From Ichthyophonus hoferi (taxonomy: Eukaryota; Opisthokonta; Ichthyosporea; Ichthyophonida; Ichthyophonidae): a stretch of DNA of 30,389 nt. The notes under the pieces were generated by a model. The model had not been told where the DNA came from. It worked only from the letters and a program-made list of their open reading frames with translations, and made no database searches. Positions 19,624 to 30,389 of this stretch are shown one piece after another (the stretch's first letter is position 1; every line of letters begins with the position of its first letter). A program made the position numbers and the translations under genes. The stretch covers positions 251,535 through 281,923 of the forward strand of contig NAOQ01000032.1 of NCBI GenBank assembly GCA_002751075.1, read 5' to 3'.

Positions 19624-22600
19624 TACACGATAATAATAGTAACATACTTGCATAGCCAAGGCATTGATGATGGGCAATATATATACACGCGATAGCAGTA
19701 TATATTTACATAGTATCATATTTGCCCAACCTTTAAAGTGGTGGACAAACATGTAAAGATAATCTTCCCCGTATTTTTATCATTTTGTAAGTATTATTTA
19801 ATATTTTTGATTTAAGGGGATTGATTATTGCTTCATGGGCTTTGCCCTAACAAAGTATTATATAATTTGTATGGGCAATATTAAAAAAGTCAATTCACCA
19901 TTTGCTTCGTCTTTGCATATAAACCATTAACTTTTCATTGGATTAATTATCATATATGCTTCCAAGGTCTAGACGGGCAATACAAAACGTCGAGAAATAT
20001 TAAATAATATTTAGATTGCCTATTAGGGGTATAAATCTATGTCACCTGATCTGTATGTTTTTTAAGAGGGTTCTGGATGCTCATTTCTCACGAGGGTACC
20101 AGCGATTGGTTTCGCCTGTATTTAACCCCATTCTATCGAGCGCTTGGTCGCGTCACCTGATTATCGTTATATATAATTATTAAATGTCAATGTGGTCGCA
20201 TTGAGAAAGTATTTAATTGGAAAAAATTCAATTAATTGTAATCTACTTAAAATCATACTAATGAATATTAGGACTGCTACTTATTTCCTTCCCACCTACT
20301 ATTTTGAACTTTAAGCTAGCACTATAGCCTACTATAGCCACATGTCAATGATGTTAGCGATAGACCCCTGTAATCGACCAATCAATTGGATATCATCGCA
20401 TCCCTGTAAATTAAACTATGGAGCTTCCCACACTCTATTGGCTGCTTGTTTTAAAATGACAAGCGTTTGGCAAATACCAAGTGGCAATGAATAATAATGG
20501 AGATATGAGAGCGTGGTTTTGCATACCCAAATGACCAATAAACAAATATATCCTCCTCTGGCTTACCTAATCTGATGAATCTAGTTCTAGAACCCTCCAA
20601 AGGTTAATATACATATAATCATTCTAGAAGCTCTAATCTTAATGTGTTAATGTGCGCGTGCAATTAGTAGAACTTTTAATTTCCAATACATGTGGCCTAT
20701 CCATGATCCATGTGGCTTATCCATCTTTACCATCTACTGATAAGGTTTGATAAGGTTTGAAGTATATATAACTACCGGCTTTGTAAGCTTTTAACCAAAG
20801 CCTTACTCAGAGTAGATATAGCGACCAATAATAATGAGAATATGATATTGTAGGATCATTTAAGAGCTTGCCGATTCACTATCGTAACCCATTTACGCCA
20901 GTCGCTAATAACGTTATGGTATGTGTGGGGATTTTTCAACTGTGTCGTTAGGATTAAAAATGAAAACACGCGCTAAAGCAAAACAGAAGCTGGTTTTTTT
21001 CTAACCCAAAATCAATCGGATATATAGCGGGACCTGTCCCAACTCTCACTGTCCCATTCTATTAAGGTCGGTTTTATGTTTTAACAAGTTTAATCCAAAA
21101 ATACTTGATGGTATTGCGGTAAAACTATATAAAGTCATGATAGCGCCCTGCCCTACATCAAATCCTAGTTATATTTCAAGGTTTAAATCGTCATTTTGTT
21201 ATTGGTTGATCTACTTTATCGTACATACCTAATATCCTAGATCCCCCTATTGCCTGTTCAGCTGTCATTTATGTAAGCAAGATACAGAAAATCACACTTA
21301 ATCCTGTAGCTTTGGAGAGAAAAACACAGGAGGACCGATAAGACACTAACTCATTATACCGATCAGTGAGTATTGGTAATCGGGAGCACAATTGGGAATC
21401 TACCCGTCTGGGAATTAACCATATTAAACGTTGGACGTGGCGCGATACTGGTCTACTATTAGATCTAAGGTATCATATACTAGTATTAAATGTGTAAGCA
21501 CATGTATAACAATATTTATTGCATACATTTACTTACGACTACAATTTTAAAGATTTTTTTTTAATAACTTTTATGATGAAATTGATAATATATATATGTA
21601 TATTTCTTCCTAATGGGAAAATATAGGCCTTATTGGTGCAATATTAAATTAATATTTAAGAACGAGTACATGAGATACGAGGCGTGGGCGGGTAGGCAGG
21701 CCCTTGAACTTTGTTTTACACACTATTGTCCACATATGCGCAATGGTTTATTATGTATTCTGTATAGGATATTGATAACTAGTAGTAATGCTAAATATTA
21801 TGCAACTCATTTATAAATATGCTTTAGGCGTTATCAGCAAAAACAAACGATAATACTTCCTGTAAGATATATTTTTCGTAAATATATCCGTTTTCTTTCT
21901 CCTCGTTTCATTGAATTGCTTTATCACAAATAAATGGTTAGATTCTATGTTCCATTCTCCATATAATTGGTTTGTCAAATCAATCTCATACTATCAATAA
22001 ATATCAGAAATCTCTAGTATGATTGGTGCCTCCCACTCTCAAGCCCATTCGGGTCTGTTATGTGCCAATCAATCTAGGATAGTCTTATTGACCCATCTAG
22101 TATTTCGCCTTTCCTGTTATTTTTTCCAGGGAAGTACTTTTAGCCTCAACACGTGTAGCGAATTAAAACATACAATTGATCCTATTGGTATTATATAGGT
22201 TATTATCGTTATTGAACTATAAGAATAATAAATCGACAGTCATGAATTAGCTCACATATTAGGCATAACCAGCGGTACTGTCTCACTAAGTCTGATCCGT
22301 TCATTGCAGTTTACTTTTAACTACTCGAGAGTTTAGGGTTTCAATGAACATCTTTCTCTAATGATGAAAAGTATGGCCTAGGAAAGATGTGTATCTTTAT
22401 AAGAACACTTATTCTTATGTCCTGTCCCTACTAGAAGGATAGTGGAGGGGTAATAAAATTACAAGGAAATCGACCTGCAGCTCTATTTGGAGTAACGGAT
22501 AAATTGGGCAAATGAATAAAAAATATTTTTGAGAGTTTTTACAAGAAATTGTAAGTGGGAGAGATGACATAATGGTTATAATTTTGGTGCCCTGTGGCGG

Positions 22601-23529
22601 GTGCTCCTAAAGACGTTTGTTTTATTGCTGGACCACAATAAGTAGGTTTACGGCAATTCAATATGTTGAGAAATTTCTCACTCCGGGCATAAATGTCCTG
22701 TACGGAAAATTACATTTGCTTCATATTATATCTTTCAATAAATATTTTCTATACAGTAATTTTCTGTGGAGACAGCTGTGATACTTAATTTTTAAATAAT
22801 TGCTTTTTATAATAATCTGGGGTTGATGATCTTGTAGCACTTTTTATTGACAAACTGAAATTCAATTTTCTCAGAAAACGTCCAAAATTCCAAAACAAAA
22901 CACTCCAGATGTGTCAGCTTGATACTATCCAGATATTTTAACACTTATTATCCATTTAGAGAATTTTTGGTATTCCTTGTGCATAACAAAGCATTAAAAA
23001 ATGCGGAGCCCTGCACGCCATTTAATATTGAGGGTTATATGAGAGAATCACAGATATAACTATGATAGATTGCATTACCATCTGATGAGAACCAATTTCA
23101 CAGTTACAAAACAATACCTACCCAAACGTAAGTAAGGGAGGTAGCCAATAGGCAATGCATTAAAAGAATGGGAAAATATGTTAACGCCTTTAGTTTGATC
23201 TGTTCTGTAATCATATATATCTGGATTGAAAAATAGACATCGTAAAAACCAAGATAATAAAATATAGCTCAATAAGCATCTTTTGCTAAGCAAAACAAGA
23301 TAATCTAGATAATAAATGCGGGGATGCCCCATAATTGAACTGGTTTTATCTATCCGGCACAAGAGGAAAGGTAATTATTGACAGGCTGAAGCGCCACGAT
23401 AGTCAAATTGAATTGCGCTATAATAATGTAATCATCGAATGGCAGTATTTAGTATCTAATTGGTGTAGGAGTAAGGTTTATGTGACCGACCTATAAACCA
23501 TACCAAAGAGATCAGATATCTTTGGCTTT
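19624..23529. other. AT-rich intergenic DNA with scattered promoter-like motifs
   Basis: No gene is recognised on either strand. Minor features are two TTCTAGAA sites (20585-20592 and 20622-20629), a short tandem repeat of CATGTGGC-TATCCAT near 20688-20725, a twofold TGATAAGGTT at about 20740-20762, and several CCAAT or ATTGG and TATA-like strings. Open frames at about 21613-21816 (plus) and 23075-23362 (minus) have no recognisable domain. Confidence 0.45.
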
Positions 23530-23641
23530 TTGGAAGCCCAATATAATCAGACTTTTTGAAATGAGCCATGGATGGTTTCTTCAATTTGGAAGCCCAATAT
23601 AATCAGACTTTTTGAAATGAGCCATGGATGGTTTCTTCAAT
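23530..23641 (+). repeat. Exact 56-bp tandem duplication
   Basis: Units 23530-23585 and 23586-23641 are identical by eye. The period is not a multiple of three. It is either a recent duplication or a local assembly error. Confidence 0.9.
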
Positions 23642-23827
23642 GCATTGCTCTATCGAGTATTCTTTGATTCTAGTTCTCGTAAGTTGACAGCTCATATAAA
23701 TTTATTATCCACTGTAGGAGTAACTAGTTGTTATATGCTCACCAGCTTCTTTATCAGTTGGCCAATAGTATTCACATTTGATCTAGTTATCATGTACACC
23801 GACATTGTTTATTATAAGGGTGTTTAG
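23624..23827 (+). CDS. Small ORF starting inside the 56-bp duplication, hydrophobic, unknown
   Basis: The ATG has a strong context (GCCATGG) and opens a 67-residue frame. The central part (LLSTVGVTSCYMLTSFFISW onward) is hydrophobic and could hold one or two membrane segments. I recognise no family, and AT-rich DNA often yields such frames by chance. Confidence 0.15.
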   Translation: MDGFFNALLYRVFFDSSSRKLTAHINLLSTVGVTSCYMLTSFFISWPIVFTFDLVIMYTDIVYYKGV

Positions 23828-24841
23828 AGAAAAAAAAAAGATTGCCCAAAATAGATGCAGACTTAGTCTTTTTTCTATGATTGCCATAATATTGCTTATC
23901 ATTATTTAATCCGAATTTTAAATTTTCATGATCATTTGTGTGTTATTTTAAATTTGTCATGGCAGTGGGTGATATCCCCTAGCTGCTAAAGGTAATTGCC
24001 CGTAAGGGAAAATATCCCCTCTGAAAAATAGAACTTGGCAGCACGTGGTAGTTAATTAATTTGCGGGATTTTTAGGATAAATAGACAAGACCGAGTTTGA
24101 AAAATGATGGATAATTTTAGTGATATGCTATTGGTCATAATAAAATATATAAACAATGAAGACTATAGATTAGGATTAGAGGAGACGGAATCAAAATATT
24201 GAACCACTCAGCACGCTAATTAGGGTAGGGGTAGTACGTTTTTTAATGCTTATTTCAGCCAATAGGAAATATACAATTGAAAAGATTATTTGCATAAAAT
24301 AATGATAATCAATAGGAAATCAATTTAATTTACATCATCCACGATTAGTATGATTGGATTCGATTAACCTTCATGGTTGGTGAATTTTAAGACGCTATAT
24401 AATTGGAATGACAACGCTTAGTTATATATAGTGCGCCTTTTAATGATTTGCTTTTGGTATTATTTATATTTTTGTCCTTTTATTATGGTCCACCTATTAA
24501 GAGATAATTTTAGTAGAATTGGAGTTTTTACAGGACATAAAGTTTGGTATGTATGGAATATTTATAGTTTTTTTTCCTGATAAATCCGAAGAAGGCAGGC
24601 CTTAAAGGTAAAGTACACGAAATATGGTAACCTATAAACAAGCTACTCCCCACATACATAACAACATTCTTTGGTTTAACACGTTACTTTACCCAAGTAT
24701 ATATTAGACAAAAACTTCTTAAGAGAGGAAGCTAGTTCATAGTCAATTCATGTATTCTGAAGAAAATCCAAGGTTGCTCTGCTGTCAAGACCTATACTAA
24801 AAAGAGTTTGAAAATTACGCTGTTGATATTCTTTTAGAAAA
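23828..24841. other. AT-rich intergenic DNA
   Basis: Nothing supportable is seen apart from short AT tracts and isolated ATTGG and TATA-like strings. Confidence 0.5.
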
Positions 24842-25135
24842 AATAATTATTGGGAGTTATAAGTATAGATGGGAACGTTCCTATGATCTATATTCGTTTA
24901 GAAAGAAAAGGAGTATCGAATTAAGAGGCATTTTGACGTGTGCCTTTGCATACACAGAGTGCAAATATATTAAGACATAGTTTTATTATTACAAAGTCAA
25001 CAGGAGCTGTCTTAGGCAGGATGCCTACCTAAGCAATGAGTTATCTGGATCTGGACTCATGATCTGAAGTTGCTATTGTAGTCATGGCAGCTCTGCCCCT
25101 GGCTAGTTTAAGTTTGATTGATCATCTTGGATTGG
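24842..25135 (-). repeat. Hairpin-module repeat, copy C (minus strand)
   Basis: The reverse complement of this block aligns along its full length with copies A (29135-29410) and B (7010-7290). It carries CAATCCAAGATGATC, the hairpin and CTTAATTCGATA, then TCTAAACGAATATAG. The hairpin lies at 25011-25033 with CTTAGG/CCTAAG arms enclosing AGGCA/TGCCT. A 62-residue plus-strand frame at 25084-25272 starts antisense to this repeat and is therefore not called as a gene. Confidence 0.78.
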
Positions 25136-26794
25136 CATTTAATACCAATAGATTGCATAAAATATTTTTACAGAATATATATAATGAATGTATATTACTG
25201 ACCGAAAACACGTGTACTCGCCGTGTACGTAGTGGCATACTTAAAATAATACGTATTAGCAGCTACCAGTAGAACCTAAAGTAATCACAAATAAGATTAC
25301 TTAGTAGAAAAGTAGATCCAATGATAACCGAGTATTTACATACGGACCTAATAGTGAAATATAATTGGCTTAACAATCTGATTAAATAGAACTGGGGTTT
25401 ATGCAATGCAATCTAGATCTACAACGCAGTACACAAAAACCTTAAAGAATTGATATGCAGAATGTTTCAACTGCAATAATTATAAAACCACCAGCTTTGA
25501 AAAAGTAAACCAGTATAAATCAAATTATTATTAGAAATAAGATAAAACTGGGGGATAGTCAGTACTATTTCAAGTGTGGTCTGGTAATCTACACACTAAA
25601 GCGTTCGATAATTCCTACTCGAGATCACGCCGCTCTCAATAATTCCACAGCCTTCTTATGGTAAACTACTTTAAATAAAAGATTCCATTCCACATGCCTA
25701 AAAAGGTAACGCATAATAGACCAATGTGATTTTTTAGGTAGGCTGCTAAAAAAAAAAACAGGAAAAAATACTGCAAATAATACTCCTGGGCGAGTTCTTC
25801 TTGCGAATCAAAGAAGTCACCCAATAGAATTTTGCTATTTTAGGATTTTTATGATATTTACTGCCAACCTCTGTATTGATATCAACCCTAGCCTTTCACC
25901 AATGGTGTCCCTCCATTCCATTTTCGCCTAGAATGGCATAGCAAGCTATCCAATATACTTCTGACACAGGTTGCCTGGCTGACGAGTTAAATTATAGCTA
26001 TAGTTGCTAATTTCACATTTTAGAAACTACTTAGGTATATCAAGATCTCGTATAGGAAAATATACAATTATCTCCTTTACAATAAAGGCAATCACTATTT
26101 CATCATTATACTATCACTACCGACAATTAAGAAATTACCAACGTAGCACGTAGTGTTTAGTGGACGAGTTGAAGTTGCTCCAGCACATTTATCGTTTGAG
26201 CAGTGCATCTGCATTGGACTGGTGATGCATTTGGCTTTCCTGGCCTGGCCTTGGTCTCTTTCCGCAGTCTGTCTAATATGATTGATTGATAATAGTAATA
26301 CCCAGGTCCTCCATGTAAGGTTCACTTATGACTAGGTGAATCGCAAAGTAAATTAAAATGCAAAAGAAAGCAATATCTTCTTTTACAATTGAAATTTAAA
26401 TATTTAATTTTATTAACTAATACTCCTACAGTTTATATAACTTGGCTTTAATTTACGGTCCTTTCTATAGTGCATAAGGCATCATTAATACTGATTTTAT
26501 CCGTATGGTAAATTCCTATTGGTTATTATATAGAGATACTAATAATATAAATAAAGACGTCCTATTTTAACCACTCATGACACCAGTACCAAGAAAAGTA
26601 ACATAATTGTACAGAAGACTGGTCAGACTAAATTGATTTGCATACGGTTGTGGCTGGGCCAATTAATTCACCGTATATGATATTACACTCACCAATGCGT
26701 GTACAGCTATTGTATAATTATAAATAGACAGGTAAATAAACATTAATAACTGTCCGAAATATTCATGACTGTCCCGGTCAGCGCATCGCACACT
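25136..26794. other. Intergenic DNA, one cysteine-containing relic frame
   Basis: No gene is recognised with confidence. A minus-strand frame at 26095-26325 contains MHCSNDKCAGATSTRP, which faintly recalls the zinc-ribbon region of ISXO2/Merlin-type DNA transposases. The match is too short to call. Confidence 0.35.
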
Positions 26795-26930
26795 GCAGGC
26801 CGTCAAAATCGTGCAAGACCATTCAACTTCGAAGGAACACATAGATTGATCGAAGTTCTGGCAACAAGCAGATCATAAAATGATTGGTTCATTATTAGTT
26901 GATAGCGGTGACATTGTAGAGAGGACCAAT
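26795..26930 (-). repeat. Dispersed repeat, minus-strand partner of 3590-3720
   Basis: The reverse complement shares ATCATTTTATGATC, CCAGAACTTCG and CTTGCA with the block at 3.6 kb and has a CGATTGG string at the matching edge. No coding potential is seen. Confidence 0.6.
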
Positions 26931-27469
26931 CGCATTTGCCAATCTTGATGTGTTAAAGTCGAATATGATGAACTAAATCACATGTAGTGTTAAGAAAGTA
27001 CATCCCTCTACGATGAATGAACGGACAGGGGTCTGAAGAATGCTTTAATGCACCCACAGGGTTAAAATAAGCTGAAAGTTGTTCATGCCAAACTTTTTCT
27101 AATTATTTTAGAAAACGCAAACTTCTATCCTGTTTTCAGACCTAATCTGAGTGATTTATAAATTTATAGCCAACTAACTACCGCATAAAAAGTATTCCTT
27201 TTAAATTTTTTATTTAAAAAGTTCCACGCAACGTCAAACTGCCTCATGGCAGGCCTGGTAGCTGCCGCTAATAATAAAACTATCCCTAAGACTATAAGTG
27301 TTGCAGCAGGAGCTTTTTGTATTTCAGATCGTTTTTTGCGTTCTATTTTTCAATCCTGAACCACCCTATAGGCTTTAAAATAAAACGTTACCATCACTAC
27401 TACGTTTTACATTGTGAATCTAAAAGAATCTTAAAAAAGATAGATATCTCTTGAAGAAAGCTCTAGAAC
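26931..27469. other. AT-rich intergenic DNA
   Basis: No gene or repeat is recognised in this stretch. Confidence 0.45.
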
Positions 27470-27763
27470 TCAAATATTTGTACCAGTCAGATTTTTGTAT
27501 TTTACGTGCAATGCCATTGCCCATTCCGTACAATTAGGTTTCCTGGGCATGCTACCTACATACATTTTTGCTCCATAAGCTCCGAGTAAAATTCTTATAC
27601 TCTTGCTAGGTAAAAAGTGTTTGTCTGTGTAGCCTTTGTTGCTACCTTTGCATACTCTGAAAATTTTCTGGCTAATCATTAACCCTCCGTTCCCTACTTT
27701 TTTCTCTAAAATCGAGGTTTTTTCCCTGTAATCACACACATGCAACATTTTCAACAGTTTCAC
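27470..27763 (-). pseudogene. ORF of 97 residues, possible relic of an ISXO2/Merlin-like DNA transposase
   Basis: The frame reads FRVCKGSNKGYTDKHFLPSK, then IRILLGAYGAKMYVG, then NCTEWAMAL. ISXO2/Merlin-type transposases carry a zinc ribbon, then a pattern with F, SK, a hydrophobic helix ending in Y, and a T-x-W motif; the order and spacing here are roughly similar. No catalytic residues are included, the frame is far shorter than a full transposase, and I see no terminal inverted repeats. The resemblance is from memory and could be chance. Confidence 0.22.
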
Positions 27764-28080
27764 GTCTTGAATAACAATAAAATACCCTATTGAATCAGTT
27801 AGTCACATTTTGTATCCGTAAATTTTTTAATGTTAATTCCAATTGTAAATTGTAATAAATCGTATGCCAATTGCTTTTGACAGAAAGACTGCTGATAATT
27901 TATGTATATACAAGTATTTCATTATTATTTTACATGTTTACTAAAGTGCATCATACCTCTCCTCCCTGCAAAATTAAAAATGGTTTTCAATTCCTTTATC
28001 GTTTCTTGTATTGTTTCCTCTTTGATATATTGAGCTGAATACATGGGTGGAAAAGAATTCTTCATAAAAGAAATGTGACA
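27764..28080. other. Spacer before the repeat unit
   Basis: A minus-strand frame at 27925-28176 runs partly into the repeat's promoter module and has no recognisable domain, so it is not called. Confidence 0.4.
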
Positions 28081-28519
28081 AGATTGTTTAACTCTGAATG
28101 AATGCGTAGTTATAACTGATTTGTCGATACATGGTTTTGAATGTAGCGAATTGGCTAATGGGGCATAAGAAAACATTAATATAACTTTAGCGAGATAGAA
28201 TCAAGCATCCCTAGTAAGTCTTCGTAATCTTTCGTGAATTGTATTAGCCAATAAAAATATTTTTGATTGGCTCTAGTTAAGTTATTAAACCTAGCCACAT
28301 TGGTGTTAACCAAAAGTTGGGCACCAGCAATTAAACGAAGTATAAAACAAAACAAAAGTTAATAATAAAGGTCCCCCACTCACATATATGCGGGAACACT
28401 AGTAAAAATACAACCCACTCACACGTACAGTAATTAGTAGCAACAATACAAAGTCCTCATAGCTCATACAAATACTTTGTATTTAGTTGTATGTATGTAG
28501 TAACCATATAGTTGTTGCT
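28081..28519 (+). promoter_or_regulatory. Promoter module of the repeat unit, copy 1
   Basis: This stretch is repeated in direct orientation at 29973-30317. It holds an inverted CCAAT pair, AGCCAAT (28246-28252) and ATTGGCT (28266-28272), then TATAAAAC at 28341-28348 and the start codon at 28520. Shared strings with copy 2 include GCGTAGTTAT, TTGTCGATACAT and GAGATAGAATCA. The conserved order of elements looks like an RNA polymerase II promoter with a leader of about 150 bases. Confidence 0.65.
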
Positions 28520-29026
28520 ATGTCTAATCTACCGTTAGCACTCGCATATAATAATCAATGTTCAGATTTCTTACTCATTCAGAACTTATGGAACTGTTTT
28601 GCAACATTTAATAGTGACAACAATTATTATTTGCATCATTATATATCATCCCTTACTGATCGATCACATTGTGCAATTTCTGCATTCGCACCCAAGCGAA
28701 TCAAAGTATCGATTCCTTCTGAATTAGAACAGAGGTATAATTACTATAGCCAGTTACCTGGAGAGTCGGTATATGGGCCTTCTATAAAACCTCTACCACA
28801 AAAACTGTGGCTTAAAAACAAAAACAGATACAATCAAGTGACTATTACTACCGCTGATCTAGCAAAATTGACTACTATTAACAATGCAATTGGAGATTCC
28901 AACAGCAGTGGAAAAGCCGCTAGAACTGACGAGATTCCAATAAATAAAAAATTCTCTAGTGGTATATACTTTTCGACTACATGCAATCAAACTTTATATC
29001 GCCTTTCATTTGAGGCTCAAATATGA
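28520..29026 (+). CDS. Repeat-borne ORF of 168 residues, product unknown
   Basis: The start at 28520 is chosen over the upstream in-frame ATG at 28487 because ATG-TCT-AAT, its leader and the next codons are conserved in the second copy at 30318. The protein begins MSNLPLALAY, has an aromatic/His-rich part (YYLHHYISSL), a basic stretch (APKRIKVSI), a Lys-rich middle and a Ser/Thr-rich end. No catalytic motif, zinc finger, signal peptide or membrane segment is evident. A partial minus-strand homologue lies at 2575-2705, so the frame belongs to a dispersed family. It may be a multicopy host gene or the coding part of a small mobile element. I do not recognise the family and propose no function. 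Confidence 0.5.
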   Translation: MSNLPLALAYNNQCSDFLLIQNLWNCFATFNSDNNYYLHHYISSLTDRSHCAISAFAPKRIKVSIPSELEQRYNYYSQLPGESVYGPSIKPLPQKLWLKNKNRYNQVTITTADLAKLTTINNAIGDSNSSGKAARTDEIPINKKFSSGIYFSTTCNQTLYRLSFEAQI

Positions 29027-29134
29027 ATATGATTTATAAGCAATCATAAAGACAAGCTGGCATTCCCCATACTCAGAGGGCACTGGTTTTTGAGAATATT
29101 TCGTACTAATAATTTTGTGGCACAATTGGTAATA

Positions 29135-29410
29135 AAGATGATCGATCAAAACTGAACAGTCAATGGTAGAAGTCCCGCAACTATAATAGGCCATTTTCGA
29201 TCATATGTTTTGGGTTCAGATAACACATTGCTTAGGTAGGCATCCTGTGTAAGACAAGTCCTGCTGATTTGCTTACTAATAAAAATACGTCTTAACATAT
29301 TTGTACTCTGTGTATACAAAGAGACACGTTTAAACATCCTTTAATTCGGTATTATCTCTCCTTCTAAACGAATATAGGTCACAGGAATGCCCTGTCTCTG
29401 CTCATTATTT
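29135..29410 (+). repeat. Hairpin-module repeat, copy A (plus strand)
   Basis: This non-coding module begins about 110 bases after the ORF stop and matches blocks at 3.4, 7.0 and 24.9 kb. The hairpin region is at 29231-29253, with one arm less well paired than in copy C. Because every copy keeps the same internal order, it is a discrete repeat unit rather than random 3' flank. Confidence 0.75.
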
Positions 29411-29972
29411 CCAACATAAATTTTATTCTAAATATTAGGTCATTGTAGGATTTTGACCAGGAACCTATGTAAGTAATATGCACGTCACGCAAGAGAGACT
29501 TGTGAAAAGTACTTTGTGGTGGTGAATAAAGATCTATATGTTATTAAAATAAATTTGAATGAAGGTAGTAAGTGGATCAGTTGATCTCCAAGTTAGGAAG
29601 GAGGCTTCATAAGATTGATGAGAGCCAGAGCCTAATTACGTTAAATATGCAACGTGATGGCTTCTTTTCCTACACACTTCGGCAATCTTATTGCAATATT
29701 GCCAAAAAATAATGACATATTTAAGCTTCTAATGGTTACATTGCATAATCAAATATTCTTTTTAAACATGCCTTATTTTAAGTTGGTATATCACACGTAT
29801 TAACATTGCACCCAATATCTAGGGAAAATATCAATGCTATATTTGCAAACAAATATTAAGGGAGGTATCCTTAATATGACATAAATTGAAATATATCTAT
29901 GGGTATGCCCATAGTAAATGAAACAACTCACCTAAGATATTAGAATACTAGCTGCTAATGGGTATTGTTGCA
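29411..29972. other. Spacer between the hairpin module and the second promoter module
   Basis: About 560 bases of AT-rich DNA without a recognised frame. I found no counterpart elsewhere in the window. Confidence 0.45.
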
Positions 29973-30389
29973 AAACTGTTAACTTTAAATGAGCGCGTAG
30001 TTATTATTGACTTGTCGATACATAGTTTGCATGTATAAGGAAACGCTTATATAAATTTATCGAGATAGAATCAGACATCCGTAGAGTTCATGAGTTGGAT
30101 TAGCCAGTACGAATATTTATGATTGGCTCCATTTCATTGGTGTTAACTAAAAGTGAACACTGGCAACAAAATAAAGTATAAAAGAAAACAAAAATCAATA
30201 GTAATGGACCCCCGCTCACACATACGCGGTATCAGTAGCAAAAATATGAAGCTCTTGTAACGCACACAAATACTTTGCATTTAATCATATGCATGCAATA
30301 ATCACATCATTATTGTTATGTCTAATCAACCGTTGGCACTCGCATATGATAATCAGTATCCGGATCTCTCGCTCGTTCAGAACTAGAAG
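29973..30389 (+). repeat. Second copy of the promoter-plus-ORF module, cut by the window edge
   Basis: Promoter elements recur in the same order: an inverted CCAAT-like pair at 30102-30108 and 30122-30128, TATAAAAG at 30177-30184 and an ATG at 30318. The frame opens MSNQPLALAYDNQ, closely matching copy 1. The leader is about 94 bases shorter overall than in copy 1. The copy continues past the window, so its state cannot be judged fully here. Confidence 0.72.

Noticed and set aside
21342-21494. Plus-strand frame with a Trp/Arg-rich peptide (HIKRWTWRDTG)
   Set aside because: The composition looked coding, but it has no ATG, is only 51 codons and matches no family I know.
25084-25272. 62-residue plus-strand frame beginning MAALPLASL
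   Set aside because: Its first part is antisense to copy C of the hairpin-module repeat, which explains the open frame.
1-30389. tRNA genes, rRNA and CRISPR arrays
   Set aside because: I looked for paired A- and B-box strings, rRNA-like blocks and regularly spaced repeats and found none that were convincing.

Overview
The window looks like gene-poor, AT-rich nuclear DNA from a fungus, probably an early-diverging lineage with a large genome. The reasons are GT-AG introns with gtatgt-type donors, a C2H2 protein carrying a tail motif that I recall from many fungal proteins, and only three confident genes in 30 kb. The lineage is an inference; no rRNA, tRNA or mitochondrial sequence is present to fix it.

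Layout. Positions 390-2130 hold a complete five-exon gene for the mitochondrial co-chaperonin Hsp10, with a CCAAT/TATA promoter and an ATG-only first coding exon. From 2.5 to 10 kb there is AT-rich DNA with decayed repeats and one isolated exon-like block near 4.1 kb. A small C2H2 zinc-finger gene lies at 10.07-11.59 kb with a predicted 16-nt first exon. From 11.6 to 17.0 kb I see no convincing gene. A larger single-finger transcription-factor-like gene lies on the minus strand at 17.08-18.41 kb, with an upstream ORF and a promoter-like block further out. A 324-base run of N at 19.17-19.50 kb is flanked by identical sequence and is probably an assembly artefact. From 19.6 to 28 kb there is more AT-rich DNA with tandem duplications and weak transposase-like relics.

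The most interesting structure is a repeat family built from two modules. One module carries an inverted CCAAT pair, a TATA box and an ORF that begins MSN; it occurs twice in direct orientation at 28.08-30.39 kb, with a partial copy of the ORF on the minus strand near 2.6 kb. The other is a non-coding module with a conserved AGGCA/TGCCT hairpin, found at about 3.4, 6.4, 7.0, 24.9 and 29.1 kb on both strands. I do not recognise the ORF product and cannot say whether this is a host multigene family or a mobile element. If it is LTR-like it should be read as a fossil.

The three confident genes are not obviously linked in function: one is a housekeeping chaperone and the other two are putative nuclear zinc-finger proteins.
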